Source: Siphonodentalium dalli (taxonomy: Eukaryota > Mollusca > Scaphopoda > Gadilida > Siphonodentaliidae). From it: 64,000 bases of DNA. Position 1 is the stretch's first letter, and every line of letters begins with the position of its first letter. A program made the translations under genes and the position numbers. Positions 34,746 to 47,594 of the stretch are shown piece by piece. The stretch lies in NCBI GenBank assembly GCA_032622095.1, contig CP136066.1:175647164-175711163 (forward strand), written 5' to 3'. A model generated the notes under the pieces. It had not been told where the DNA came from. It saw only the letters and a list, made by a program, of their open reading frames with translations, and ran no database searches.

Positions 34746-36892
34746 ATTATTACAAATAATCTCTCAATCTTTATCAAAAAGGTCATCGATATCTTACGGC
34801 ACTCTTGATGCATTTTCGGACAAACAAGTACACCCTCCTAAAAATATACAGACATAATACACATGTTGTTTACACAGTCATGTACCAGAACTTATAAAGA
34901 ATGAACCCGACACAAATATAATATATGGAAGTTTATTCATATAACATGACATAAGCTGAAAATCACTAATCACACATGACCAATGCCGAATGCACAGCTC
35001 CCTATATAATGAACTATTTAAATGTGTAATTACATTACGCTCGTTAATACCTGCAATTGATTATCAGAAACATAAATTGAATCGAAATTAAGAGATAATG
35101 GTGAAATGGATGTATATTTACAATATATATATACACGATTTGAAATAGCATGTGAATGTCCGATGATCATTCGACACAAAACACCAGAACATAATACATG
35201 TACCATGGCCATCGAAGGAATGTGGATTATGGCTTCATTACCGTCCGTATAGGCTAGTAAAAAGCCAGTGTTATCTGGAGAAATCAGCGAAGGGATACAC
35301 TTATTTATCAATTTCATTTATCATCTGCATTAACTATGCATGTAATCAATTGCTAAGACCGAAGATCAATCTTATTCGTTTCCGATTTGTTGGTCAACAA
35401 AATACAAACACGCAGTATAGGATCTTTTAAACAGGAAGTCTCATACCATGCATGCAATTGCCATCTGCTGGGTTATCTTGTCTTTAGTTTGTTTGAGGCT
35501 GTGGTTATTATGGTACACATGTATTTACATCCACTCGATATTACTTCCGCTCTCCAATAGACACGCACCCTGACTCAATGTATTCATAAACCTGTGAACT
35601 ACATTGAGTTCTTAGGTCAACACCTTCACCCCGAAAATCAACCGGAGATTGTCGGACATGAACGGTCCGTAGAATGTTTGAGTATTCAGCACGTTTGGAT
35701 TTGGCAAAACAATTGTTCTGGTATATAAATTAGCGTTGTTATCGTTCATCCCATTCTCAATTCACCACCATCCCCATGGTAACATTTCGATAATTGTAAG
35801 TATTTCACGTGCAGATATCTTTTATCTTTATAATAATCTCACGACAACACCCTAACTTTCGAAACAATGGCGAACTGTGGTGTTTGCTAATTTGCATAAT
35901 TGTTGTTTTTAATTTGCTATTAAAACGCGGTGTGCATAAATAGCGTTATGGTCGACGTTAATTCTATGGGGTAATGTTCCTACTTTGTCCTTTACACCAA
36001 TAGCTTTATAGTATTATGTAGCTACTAAATTGGACAGGAAAATGCACAGCTGAGTGACGTGTATATATTCGTTTCTGTTTTACATAGCTCTGAATTTCAA
36101 ATATCCGGCCTGCTCAGTATCGTTTGATAATTTCCCTTTCCGCTACGACTATTGCACCGACTTCACAATAATTTACTCAATATTATCGTAGAACGGTGTG
36201 TTGTTTTTTTTATCTACAACAAAATATTGTTAGCTTCATGTGTCAAAATTCTTGAAATGAACATGCCTGCACTCTTTCAAGCTAAACCGGCAATTTCTTC
36301 GCATGGATACTCTACTTCGAAATGCAACATGACAGGAACTTAACAACACTTATATCCAGCTAAGAATTGTTGTAAGAAATGACATGCCGATCGATTGGTG
36401 TCATTGGAATTTGACCGGCAGATTAAATAAACATAGTGTGTGAATCCCTTTATTTACTCTGCCGATCAAAACCAATGACCACAATCCACATGCAAGTCAT
36501 TACTTATAATCATATACTAATACATTTTCATAGAACACTAATAATTTGAACAACTTTTTGAAAACTACGACAACAATTGTAATGAACGTATACTGTTCAA
36601 ATTCCAACACTGTTTCCCAACAACAACACGCAGCAAGCGCGCGGACACGATCAGCTTGAAGTGACGAAGGTGGTACATAGCTGTTTATGAAGTGCTACTT
36701 TTAGTTATTGCTTAATAAACGTCGGAAACGTTCGTGTAACTGTATCGCGATTTGTACTGATTCTTACGGAAGCTAAGTGCACATGTGTGAATGCAGAGGG
36801 TGTGTGATTATTTCATACGCCGCTGTTGTGTTGCGGTATAAATGTGTCGCGAGTATAACCTAACCTATCCATATATTATTTGAAGATAATTA
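34746..36892. other. No gene identified
   Basis: Reading frames such as the minus-strand frame 35317-35030 have no recognisable family features. The rest is AT-rich and non-repetitive by eye. Confidence 0.4.
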
Positions 36893-36896
36893 TTAA

Positions 36897-37247
36897 AGGA
36901 CCGAAAGGCCGTCGCGATTGCATTGTTGTTAAAATAGTCGCTTCCGTTAAAGCTGCCATAAACATAAGGAATATTAATATATAGACAGGATTTGTTCTTA
37001 TACCAATGATAAATAAAAAATAGACTGTTATTGTCAAGTTCATACGCTGTGGTATGTAAACGAAAGCCAGATTATGTTACAGTACAATATGTGAATAGTA
37101 AGCGGTAAGCAAAACAAACAACACCGGGGAGACCACACTACTTGAACTTTGGTTAAAACTACCACCAGTAATATTCTTACAGTTTATGGCGGTTTTAACG
37201 GAAGTGACTATTTTAACAGCAATTCCACCGCGAAGGCCCCCGAGCCT
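36897..37247. mobile_element. TTAA-flanked MITE with long inverted repeats
   Basis: 351 bp, TTAA at 36893-36896 and 37248-37251. Ends AGGACCGAAAGGCCGTCGCG and AGGCTCGGGGGCCTTCGCGG pair. Inverted similarity extends about 85 bases, through TTAAAATAGTC and CTTCCGTTAAA. Related to the 27280 family. Confidence 0.88.
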
Positions 37248-37308
37248 TTAACAAAAAAAATTAATATAAAACAAACCAAATCCAAAATGAATTTAAATAT
37301 ATAATTAT

Positions 37309-37455
37309 AAGAAATGAACGGCGAAGTCAACGTCGTCATGGATTTTGACCGCGATTAAAGATCAGCAAACTCCACATGAACCTTTTCGGGGTTCATGCAG
37401 TTTGCTGAATTTTTCTCGCGATCAATTTGAAACCGTCGTGAATTTCTTATTTATC
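37309..37455. repeat. Palindromic element of about 145 bp
   Basis: Arms from ATAAGAAAT to CAGCAAACT pair with AGTTTGCTG to ATTTCTTAT. The tight centre is ATGAACC, loop, GGTTCAT near 37377-37400. Looks like a small hairpin MITE. Confidence 0.65.
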
Positions 37456-37603
37456 CGCTTTACATTGACCGCGTGCACGTAAGGATTAATGGTATATATT
37501 AACGCCGCTATCACGTCACATTTGACCTAAACGCGAGCACAGTTGAACCTACAAGTTTTTTTATATACCTTGTGTCATAACATGCACTCATGCAGTTGCA
37601 CTG

Positions 37604-37609
37604 TTTATT
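37604..37609 (-). promoter_or_regulatory. Possible polyadenylation signal
   Basis: AATAAA on the minus strand, about 40 bases past the stop codon of the PPT2-like exon. Confidence 0.4.
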
Positions 37610-37645
37610 ATTATATATTTCATTGTTCAAATACCAAATGTACAT

Positions 37646-37995
37646 TTAACTATACGTCAAATAAGGCAAAATAAAATGTTTGAATACTGAGTAGTTGAGG
37701 GGCCAATGATGATGTTGTACACCCGACACTGTATGCGTTGCTAATGCTCCTCGATCGTGCAGTGTCTTCAGACCGAACGAGTCATTCTTAAACAAAGCTG
37801 TGTTCTTAAATTCAACAATGCGCTCCTTTTCGTCGAAAAATCCAAAGTGAGCTGATTGCCAAGGCGTGATAACTCCATCATCGGGTCCACCAATCAAAAC
37901 GAGTTTCTTGAGTCTGAGAAAATTTGATTTGTAAGCAACACTATTTGGGTTACTTGGCAAGCTCTGATTATTAAGAACTGCCAAGTAGTTTGATT
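37646..37995 (-). CDS. PPT2: PPT2-like lysosomal thioesterase, C-terminal exon
   Basis: Reads KLVLIGGPDDGVITPWQSAH, then FGF, SFGLKTLHDRGAL and a final histidine-containing HHHWPLN before ILPYL. These match the C-terminal part of palmitoyl-protein thioesterase 2, a lysosomal alpha/beta hydrolase cleaving acyl-CoA-type thioesters; the GPDDGVI aspartate and the later histidine are the expected end of the catalytic triad. About 116 codons, with no stop or frameshift. A pyrimidine-rich tract ending CACTTCAAAG suggests a splice acceptor at 37996-37997, so earlier exons with the serine nucleophile should lie at higher coordinates; I could not find them. It may be a working last exon or a displaced gene fragment, since it lies within the block that splits the LINE. 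Confidence 0.8.
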
Positions 37996-39294
37996 CTTTG
38001 AAGTGAAAACAGAAGTCAGGATTGAGATTGGAGACTCTCATACATGTGGTTTGCGATTTACACAATATGTCATACAGAAATGAAGAATAATCTTGCTCTA
38101 AGTAGTTATTTTAACAACTACTATAGTCTATACATGTATATCGAAATTGACACACATACCGTCATTATTATATATTATTTAAATGCAGTGACTGTTGGTG
38201 GCGAAATCGTTTGCGTTAGTTTATCGCCGACAGTTGCGTCCGAATCGAGAGGTAAATTTTATATTTACAATTGAGCGCATAGTTCAGACGATGTTTTTAA
38301 CGCAGTGGTACGGTCGATGTGTTAGAGATTTTCGGCGATGTTAGTAGAATGCTACATTCCCCCGATTAACATACCGCATGAATACTAACTTATCAGTTTC
38401 ACACACCCGACCCAGTCCATAATATGTCTTTAAGACATGTATACTCGAAGGCCAACAAAATGATTGTCCATTTCTTATAAATATGAGCTCACTTTCGGAC
38501 AGGATATCCAACATCTACAACATAAATACATTTATAAATGCGATAATGCCTCCGACCCACAACCTGTGGGTACATGGCAGCTGATACAAATTAAAAAGGA
38601 ATTAACTTCAGGGTGGTCCTCAAACCCTACGAACAAAATTATAAACATCAGATATGTGACATGTCCACAAATTCCAAACGATTAACTGCGGTGGTGCACT
38701 CAGACCCTCTTAAACAACGTTAAACATCTGAGGTGTCACCAACTCCTGGAACTCTAACACATTCAACATTGGAGTAGCACTTAGACCCTAAAAAAGATAA
38801 CCATCTTATGTACATGTAGTTATCCTCACACCATAAATGAAGTTTATCGTTTAGCTGGTCCAGAAGCGACAAATGGTGTTGGTCTTATTACTGTGAGATT
38901 TTTACATTATTAAACAACCATCGTGGCCAAATGATCTGGTACTGGAATAAAGAATGGCAGCGTTATAAACATTTTAGGACGAGATTTACAAATTTCCAAT
39001 AATAAGTTAGACGTCCATTTTGACACATAGCCATTGAATGCGTCATTATTACTGTATGGTGTAGTGAAGCCTATGTAGATTTTAGAATCACTAATTACGG
39101 AGTTTAGTGGGTTAATTAGTGATGTACTGTATAACTGGAATCCATCACTAATTATCCCATTGAACTCTACATACATGATTGGTATATATCAACGTATATC
39201 GGACAGCATTCTGATGATGCCATTATTTAATCACACTGGACGGCTGAAATATATGAGAAAGTCTAGTGTCCGGATTTAAAATGTTCAACTCTGG
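37996..39294. other. No further exon recognised
   Basis: Expected upstream PPT2 exons were looked for on the minus strand and not found. Small frames on both strands have no recognisable domain. Confidence 0.4.
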
Positions 39295-39757
39295 CATATA
39301 ACATCGGTAGGTAAGTCTGGTTGCGAAACAAAAGTGTCAACTGGGCCGTTGGTCGAGCAAACATTAGAAATAGAAACTTCGGGATCAACGTTGGTTGACA
39401 CAATGGGCAGTTTCTCGGATACACTCATGCAGATACCATCGGTAGGTAAGTCTGGTTGCAAACAAAAGTGTCAACTTCACCGTTGGTCGCGCAAATATTA
39501 GAAATAGAAACTTCGGGATCAACGTTGGTTGACATCATGGGCGGTTTCTCGGTCAAACTCTGGCATATAACATCGGTAGGTAAGTCTGGTTGCGAAACAG
39601 AGATGTTAACTGCACCGTTGGTCGCGCTAACATTAGAAATAGAAACTTCAGGATCAACGTTGGTTGACATCATGGGTGGTTTCTCGGTCAGACTCTGGTA
39701 TATAACATCGATAGGTAAGCCTGGTTGCTGAATAGCAGAACAGGTACTCAGTTCCAC
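39295..39757 (-). repeat. Tandem repeat of 134-135 bp, about 3.4 units, partly open
   Basis: GGTAGGTAAG anchors at about 39306, 39441, 39575 and 39710. On the minus strand two units stay in one frame and read QSLTEKPPMMSTNVDPEVSI twice; the 134-bp units break that frame. Could be a repetitive exon or simply a minisatellite. No family recognised. Confidence 0.7.
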
Positions 39758-40250
39758 TTTGTCCGATGTTACGTAATATCGTATAATACAGTTACGTTTT
39801 GATCGATGTGACCAAAAAATGACTCAGAATTGTCACATCGACCAAAGTTGCACAGAAAAGTACCACCATAACAGCATATCAAACATATTGGAACTGATTT
39901 ATGTACCACAAATAACTGATGACAAAAAATAACTAAGCAAATAAACTATCCGACAAAGTGGAACTGAATCCATCCTACTTTAGAGCACAACGAACAAGGG
40001 AGAATCGCTGATATATCCATAACGAAGCAAGATACGACATCGGGCATAAGCGCATCGGATAGAGCTTGATAATTTACCCCGGGTGAGTATGGTTCGGGCG
40101 TTTCGTACCACTAGGCCACTTAGAACACTTTGGAACTGAGGTGACGAAGTCTAAACTTGGGTTCGAATTTTGACACATAACTGATCTACCGTCCTTAGAG
40201 CAGCACAATGCACTTCCTTCGGAATTATATATGTGACCAAACGATTTAAT
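39758..40250. other. No feature
   Basis: Non-coding, no repeat structure noticed beyond scattered short words. Confidence 0.4.
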
Positions 40251-40527
40251 GGGGCCTCGGTGGCTCAGCCTGTAAGGGGCTCTGTTCCAGACCGACTCGC
40301 TCCACATCGCTGGCGATATGGGTTCAGTTACAGGTGGAGTCATCGCTGACTTAGTATGCCATACCGCTATCTGGGGGAGTTTCCAGTCGTCGATGGTCGG
40401 AAGTTTCACCGGACATAATGGTCATTCATCCAACCAATGAAACCACTGCTAGCTCTACCCTAGTGCACGGACATTCCGTCCACCAATATGGCTACTGAAA
40501 ACGACGTTAAACCCCAATAAATAGATA
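40251..40527 (+). mobile_element. tRNA-derived SINE
   Basis: The head has polymerase III-type boxes: TGGCTCAGCCTG (A box, about 40260) and GGGTTCAGTTAC (B box, about 40320). The unique body ends AAAACGACGTTAAACCCC followed by AATAAATA. About 275 bp, the size and structure of a SINE. No target duplication confirmed. The tail type is, from memory, common in bivalve SINEs. Confidence 0.75.
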
Positions 40528-41139
40528 CCATTTACTGGTAGTGGCGTATATACATGTAACTCTGATTTATGGAGGAACTGACTTGGTATGAGTGTTCATT
40601 GTTTCAATCACTGCGCGTGAACAAATTCTCATTTCTTATCGAAACGACCATGTATCGATCGGAATAGCAAATTGAGATACCCCTCAACTCAGATCAAGAT
40701 ACAATTGCGGCTTGGAAGAGTGTGTGCTACTTTAACATTCATGTGTTCAAAAATCAATTAAATGTTCTGCTTAACAGAATATGCAAAAAATACTGTCAGA
40801 ACTATAACAAGACAGTCAATGACTGTGGAGACGCTCACCAGACTGTAAAGACTGAGAAGACTGGGACTAGGAAGACCACAAGAAATAGTACTTGTCAAAA
40901 TCACTTTAAAACAAGTAGTCCTAAAGAGGGACGTAGCTTGTGGGTCTCCATTAAGCAGTGGGGTGTCCACTTTGAAATTTTCAACTGCATGGCCCTGATC
41001 ACCCTCACCCTACATAGTCTGCTCCCTCCCAACTGAAGTGAACACACTCCCAAGTTCGTAAAATTCCTTTGCACATGTTGGAATTTTACAACTGATACCT
41101 CAAGCTATCCTAACTGTTACAAAGTTCCAACCTGACATG
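40528..41139. other. No gene seen
   Basis: A 104-codon frame at 40722-41036 shows no family features and is probably chance. Confidence 0.35.
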
Positions 41140-42580
41140 CACCCCCTTTTTTTAATGGTGGACCGCAATCAAACAAATTTTGATCCCAACTCTCCATAGG
41201 CCATATACACCAAATTTCATTTCTTGACTGGTTGAAACCATTTTAACAAATCAGTAACCCAGTCCCAAGTAACACAAAGACCATCCATACTACATATAAG
41301 CTAAATAGGCTTGGTGGGTCTCGAGGAGGAGCCATTTTAGAATTAAAATATGGTCGCACCCCTATTTGACCTGGTGACACCATTTGAACAAATATGAATA
41401 CCAGTGACACAATGACTATACATACCAAATATATGCTAAATATGCCAATTGGTTCTTGAGATGATGTTTTAATAATAACTATTAAGGGAAAGAATTATGT
41501 CCATGGCTCTGATCCAATTCTGAATCAAATATGAATGCCAGTCACCCATACCAAAAATAAGCTGAATATGCCTGATGGTTCTTGATACGAAGACGTTTTA
41601 AGAATTACAATGAATGGATAAGTTATGTACCTTGCTCCCTATGGGAGGCTCGCATGTATAAAATAATGCACTGTTACATGATCTTTAATTCTGCACCAGG
41701 GGAGCTCCCCTCATGAAATGGTATATAAATAATGGCCTAACTGTCAGATTCACACTTGGCTTTGGAATTAGTTTGTTATCATAAGCAACGGGTCATTTAT
41801 ATACAACTCTCTACCAGGCAGATATCTCTAAGACACCAATCAACAAAGCTTTCACTCTAAGCAGATTTTGTTAATGCTGCCATCTCATTAATCACCTTAG
41901 CCAGCACAATGCGACTTCTATATGCTGTTAAGTAAACATTATGTCTTCTCAGGAACCCTGCTCATATCTCATTTAGATATAAGTGTCTGCTGTTTGCATG
42001 TTCTGGATTTTAGACTGATTTAAATCAAATTTGGTGTGGTCAACCTGATGGCTGTTATAATGTTGTTAGTTGTTTTGTTCTAAGTTTAAACAAAAAAATA
42101 AAAACGAGCAAGGAATTAAATCTAAATTAAAATAAAACAATATATTTGAAAAAATATATATACATGTAAAACAAAAAATATATAAATTTAAATTTAATTT
42201 TTTTTAAGAGTTATGTCACTGGCTCTGCTTATATATGACCCAGTGACCCTATTTGAACAAATCTGAACCCGAGTCACACAAAGACCATCCATATCAAATA
42301 TAAGCTAAATAGGCCCAATGGTTCTTGAGAAGAAGACGTTTTAAGAATAACTTTAAAGGGATAGAGTTATGACCCTGGCTTCGCAACTAATTGACCCAGT
42401 GTCCTCATTTGGACAAATCTGAATGAGAGTCACATAGGGAACATCCACACCAAATATGAACCCATTCGGTCATATGGTTTCAGAGGAGAAGATGTTTAAA
42501 GAATTGTTGACGGATGGACGGACGACGGACGAGGAGTGATGACTATAGCTCCACCGGAGACTTCGTCTCAGGTGAGTTAA
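41140..42580 (+). repeat. Dispersed repeat built from ACCATTTGAACAAATCTGAA units
   Basis: Diverged blocks of roughly 100-160 bases recur: a CATTTGAACAAATATGAA-like word, GACCATCCATACCAAATATA, GGTTCTTGAGAAGAAGACGT and AAGAGTTATG. The right end is GGATGGACGGACGACGGACG then a GAGACTTCGTCTC hairpin and CAGGTGAGTT. The same family appears inverted at 57504-57800. Part of a partial MITE (CTATGGGAGGCTCGCATG) sits near 41640. Confidence 0.7.
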
Positions 42581-42793
42581 AAGGGGATCTACCACAGGAA
42601 CCACATATACGCACACGTTTCACTATCTAAAGTAAAGTAATCGGATTTCACGATCAGCTATCGTTTGGTGTATAATCGCGCCCATAGGTGGTAAGCATGG
42701 TTTCGATTATAAATTAAAATGAGTATCATATTTAATAACCTAATACGCACATGATTGGAAAGCAAAAGGGTAATAACTCTATATATAACTCTA

Positions 42794-42830
42794 CTAGCAG
42801 GGCTACCCGGCGTTGCCCAGGTTAAAGTGA
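42794..42830 (-). mobile_element. Helitron 3-prime end, minus strand
   Basis: On the minus strand: CCTGGGCAACGCCGGG hairpin, TAGCCCTG, CTAG, then T. This is the CTRR-plus-hairpin layout of a Helitron terminus. The 5-prime end to the right was not located. Confidence 0.6.
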
Positions 42831-43317
42831 CGTGAAACCCTCTGCTGTGGACATTTGGTGGGAATAGAGAATAATCGTGTTCAAAGTGCTGCACGTATTC
42901 TCATAAATTGTATATCCAAATGGCATCACAGATCGTCATTCTTATACATCGATTATAAGTAGTGGCTCACCTTGTTGGAGTGATTGCCATTTTGTTTATC
43001 GCAATTAATTCATCCTACCAATACAGAAGTATTTAGTTGTTTACAACTGAGAGTACTTCTGACGTAATCATATTTTTAAATGGTACAGTCGACGTGTTTG
43101 GAATTGACATTTGTTTTGTTTTTGTATTATTTAAATATTTTTTATTGAGATCAAAACTTAACAAAAATGACGACAATTAGGTTTTCTATAGAGATGTATA
43201 CATCAATCGAGTAGGTGAGACTAAGTTTTGAGGACACGTGGTTATCATATCTCCATGGAGATACAGAAGTTTTAAAGAAATGTCGAGGATCTCCTCTGTT
43301 CACAGTGCTATACTGGC
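42831..43317. other. Possible body of the minus-strand Helitron
   Basis: No gene or obvious repeat; may belong to the element ending at 42794. Confidence 0.3.
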
Positions 43318-43322
43318 TAATT

Positions 43323-45112
43323 GGTTACAATCAACTAAATATTTCCCATAGGCGACAGTGTTAGGGTTAAGCCATCCCGACGACTCATTACCCTGCTTAG
43401 CCAAACTTTAAATACTTTTGCGTGTAGAACTCCATGTCGGACATGAGAAGAAATGGTGCCTCACCATACTTATTCCTGGAAATAAATTGGCATTTCCACA
43501 ACTACCCCCTTTTGTGCAAAACATTTTAATATAGAAAAATACCCCCACCCCCTACCAAATTTGGCGACCAATGTAGCCGCTTGACGAACAATCCCACACA
43601 AATGGCCGAGGAATTAACATAGCCTATGAATTTCTTTTTTCTTTCACATTAAACAACCGAAGATATTATACACCATTCAGCTGCCGGTATTTTTTTTATG
43701 CTGACTCGAGTTTCCCTACACAAATGCCAAGGGGCATAATTTCAAGTATTTAGTTGCTTATAACCTATACGCAACCAAAAATGTGTGGATTTTTGCTTGA
43801 ACATATATCAAATTGTCACAGAAAACATAATATTAATAAAAAAACTTGTTTTCCAGACAAGAACTACACCACTTCTCCCTGTATTGGGTTGTATTTAACC
43901 CCACTGTTCTTGACATTGGGCGCAAAATAAAACTTCGTCGGAGCACCTATGTTCCACTTTAACCCCCAGCAGACACCACACCATTTGGGACTCTAGCCAC
44001 TTTTTTCCTGTTTTATGTTTTACATGACAACGTGCTATTTTTAAATAGAAGTCGTATGGCTGTGAAGTGTACTTGACATAACAAAAATTTAAAACAACAT
44101 AAATACCCAAAAAGCGCGATTTTTGAGTCGAAACTCGTTTGTTTTAGTCGCGGGAAACACACAGGGACATATAATAACGCCGATTTGACAATGTAACTGG
44201 ATGCCAGTAATAACAGTCTTCAAGACGCAAAAAAGTCGCATTTCATTACATGGAAGGAAATGACAAATTTGTAACTTGAATTACCCCACCCCCCTCGATT
44301 TTTCGGACTCGAAACTGGGGTTCGCTGTGTCCCTTATAATTTCCCGGTCAACTCCAAATAACAAATCGAGAATAGACGGATCACTAAATACGACGAGAGG
44401 CTGCTGGGCTCGTTTGTCAACTTTTCAGCATTAAAGGTGCACTATCTGTTCCAAATAATTCATTTTTACAAAACACCCATGTTTTGGCATAAAATCTGAA
44501 TTTTGTTGCAAAGGGTTAATTTGTCAGATTATGGGGCGCCTCGACACGCTTTGGGTCCCTAATTTTGTTCAATCTTGGATTTGATTTGATTGGTGGCCAA
44601 AATATGTACTTCGTTGCACTACAAGCCGATGATACCACAAAACATGATTTTTGCCTATAGGTTACAATCAACTAAATATTTCCCATAGGCGACAGTGTTA
44701 GGGTTAAGCCATCCCGACGATTCATTACCCCACTGAGCCAAACTTTAAATACTTTTGCGTGTAGAACTCCATGTCGGACATAAGTTGTCAAAAAAGAAAT
44801 GGTGCCTCACCATACTTATTCCTGGAAATAAATTGGCATTTCCACAACTACCCCCTTTTGTGCACAAACTTTTAATATAGAAAAATACCCCCACCCCCTA
44901 CCAAATTTGGCGACCAATGTAGCCGCTTGACGAACAATCCCACACAAATGGACGAGGAATTAACATAGCCTATGAATTTCTTTTTTCTTTCACATTAAAC
45001 AACCGAAGATATTATACACCATTCAGCTGCCGGTATTTTTTTTTATGCTGACTCGAGTTTCCCTACACAAATGCCAAGGGGCATAATTTCAAGTATTTAG
45101 TTGCTTATAACC
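43323..45112. mobile_element. Element bounded by 0.45-kb direct repeats, TRIM-like
   Basis: Direct repeats 43323-43765 and 44660-45112 are nearly identical apart from a short insertion. Outer flanks carry TAATT (43318-43322 and 45113-45117), a 5-bp duplication as for LTR retroelements. But each repeat begins GGTTACAATCAACTAAATA and ends with its inverse, TATTTAGTTGCTTATAACC, instead of TG/CA. The 0.9-kb interior has no gag, pol or clear primer-binding site. It may be a miniature LTR element with odd ends, or two copies of a short TIR element moving together. Confidence 0.75.
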
Positions 45113-45117
45113 TAATT

Positions 45118-45536
45118 AGTATCAGCTTAAACACATGTTGCTATATATCAGCTGCAACTGCCCGGCAAAGAGCGAGAGTTTAAGTTGTTTGCGTTAGGCT
45201 ATGTTCTAAACAATGAAAGAAATCATCTGTATCTGGCAGATGTTCCCTTGCCAGATGCCTGTATTGGAGAATGATGAAAAGCCATGTACTACTGACTGTG
45301 TTTTCTGTTATATCAAAAGAAACTACATTTGACTGTGCACTGTTACCAATATGTTTTGAAGAGGCCTTCTATACATTTCCATCTCTCGTGACAAATCGTA
45401 TCTTTTTGTGGAAAATATCTTGAATGGGAAAATACTCAATTTTGTTATAATACACGAGCCATTCTAACATGCCATCGTCTGACGGTTCAATGTCCCTCAA
45501 TTTGCAAGAACATATCTCTCTCTTAAATATATAGAG
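45118..45536. other. No feature
   Basis: Non-coding; nothing recognised. Confidence 0.4.
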
Positions 45537-45685
45537 GATCTCACATGAGTTTCTATTTTATACGGAATTTATCAACCGAGTTCACTAAATTCGATTTGAG
45601 CCGAGGTTTACCGAGGCTCAAATAGAATTTAGAGGACGAGGTTGATAAATTACGTATAAAATAGGACGAGTGTGAGATACCTTTT
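45537..45685. repeat. Large palindrome, about 70-base arms
   Basis: GATCTCACATGAG through TTCGATTTGAGCC pairs with GGCTCAAATAGAAT through GAGTGTGAGATAC around CGAGGTTTACCG. Probably a hairpin-type MITE. Confidence 0.8.
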
Positions 45686-47590
45686 ATCACATGATCAAAT
45701 AAACCCGAAGCAACGCGAAATATTCATCGAAAACAACAATCATAAACTACAGCGATAGCAAGTTATTTGAAGAACGCCGTGACGTCATCGCACGCGCTGA
45801 TATTAAACGTGTCTATTACCGATAATTATGAAACTGCTTTTATGGCCAAATTATGTGATAAAATGATATCTATACTTTAAATGATGTTTTCTATGTATCG
45901 GTTTTGCTAGGTAAATATACGAATGTCGTGATTTCCGTCCTCATATAGACATGACAGTTGAGAAGAAATAATTGTTCAAGTGACGCCACCATTTGTCTAG
46001 GTTGTGACATTTGAACGCCAAAAACACCTGAATTATGGAGATGACTATATATCACTTTGGTGGATATCGGCGACTAAAACATTCTTATCCAGTGCCCCTC
46101 TTCTCTCCACCCATGACCCAATCGACACCAACTGTGGCGTTTGTAACCCTGAAAATTAGCGCTAAACATATGTGTATTAGCTTTAGAACCCCTTCCTCCG
46201 CATTCACGAATCGATATTCACGATCATGTATCAATAAGGTGGTAATTGGCGCTAAAATACTTTTGTTTATCAATGTTGGTGGCCACCCCCCCCCCGTGAA
46301 CCTCTGAGTCAAACGTCGCCATATCATGGAGATGATTATGTATATGTTTGGTGGAAATCAACGAGAAAACTATTTCATCAGTTTTGCTTCCCCTCTCCCC
46401 TTTATGTCCCTGGCAACAACAGCGTTACTTTAGAATATTCAACCCACACCATTATCTTCCTCGTAAACATGTTAGACCCATTTGCTGCCATAAAGATGGT
46501 CCCCGTGAATTTCTGTAGAACACAGACAGACATTCGCAAATATAGATATAGATATATCAAATCCTTGACGTATTGGCTGGTAAAACACACTCGTAAAAGC
46601 GGACCATTTGCTTTTAATAGGAATGTTTTTTACTTTGTATTGTGTCATATCGGATTGGGGGAATCCCTTCATTATCTGATAAATTAATGTGTTTACAATT
46701 ATACAACCAGGATGTAAACTCGACCAGCTAAAGTGACACACAATGAGCCGCGACATAAACGATCTTCTTCTTCTTTTATTCTCTCCATCCATGTAGGATA
46801 TCTTCAATAATGTCAATAATTAACGAACGAAAAAAAACAAAACAATCATAATCCATGAAATTAATGGTCTTTTAAAGTAGTGTTGCGGTAGAGATGAAGC
46901 GAATAGCACAGCTGGTCACATAGGCGTTGTAGTGTTCCTAGTTCATTAGGGTTAATATTATATCGATCGAATTAATACAGTAGATCATCCATGCGAACTC
47001 GAATTATTACAAAGAGTTTATTATGTAGTATAGCTCATATTGTGGCGTCAAGAGCCCAATTACTTGTACGGTATTGGCTGGGGGATCCCCAGATACCCTG
47101 ACTTCCCGGTACGTTAGATGAGTAAGGCAACTATTAAGTGTTTCGTGGAAAAGCAAATTTCACGTGACAACATGGTCCGTGCAAACTAAATGTGTTGTTA
47201 ACTCTGTCCATCTGTTACAGATTATATTCTCGATTCTTGAAAATTTTAATTGGGAGACGTCATTTTCCCTATTAGGATATTAGGAACAAATGGACTCTTA
47301 TCATAAGTCATAATAGCTGAAGAATTTACTCTCCATTATCACCTTTCTGTGATTTAACAGATATTATGCAATACAAGAGCTCATTTATAATATCATTATA
47401 ATGATAATGATGTAATTGATTAAGCATATTATTATACTCAGTAAAAACTTCAAATATTCCATATTTAAATTTGCATAATGGTAATATATAAGAGAGAAGT
47501 TAATTGTCCCCATACAAATATAATGAGCAGTGGCACATTTTATGGAGAAAATGTCTCTCAAGTCGCCCTACAGAGGAATTTTGTGTCAAT
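45686..47590. other. No gene identified
   Basis: Two passages are similar in wording (ATGGAGATGACTATATATCACTTTGG at 46035 and ATGGAGATGATTATGTATATGTTTGG at 46325), suggesting a 290-bp duplication. Reading frames there show no domain. Confidence 0.4.
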
Positions 47591-47594
47591 ACAA

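Noticed and set aside
40722-41036. 104-codon frame with several cysteines
   Set aside because: No recognisable spacing or family. Its length is compatible with chance in this composition.
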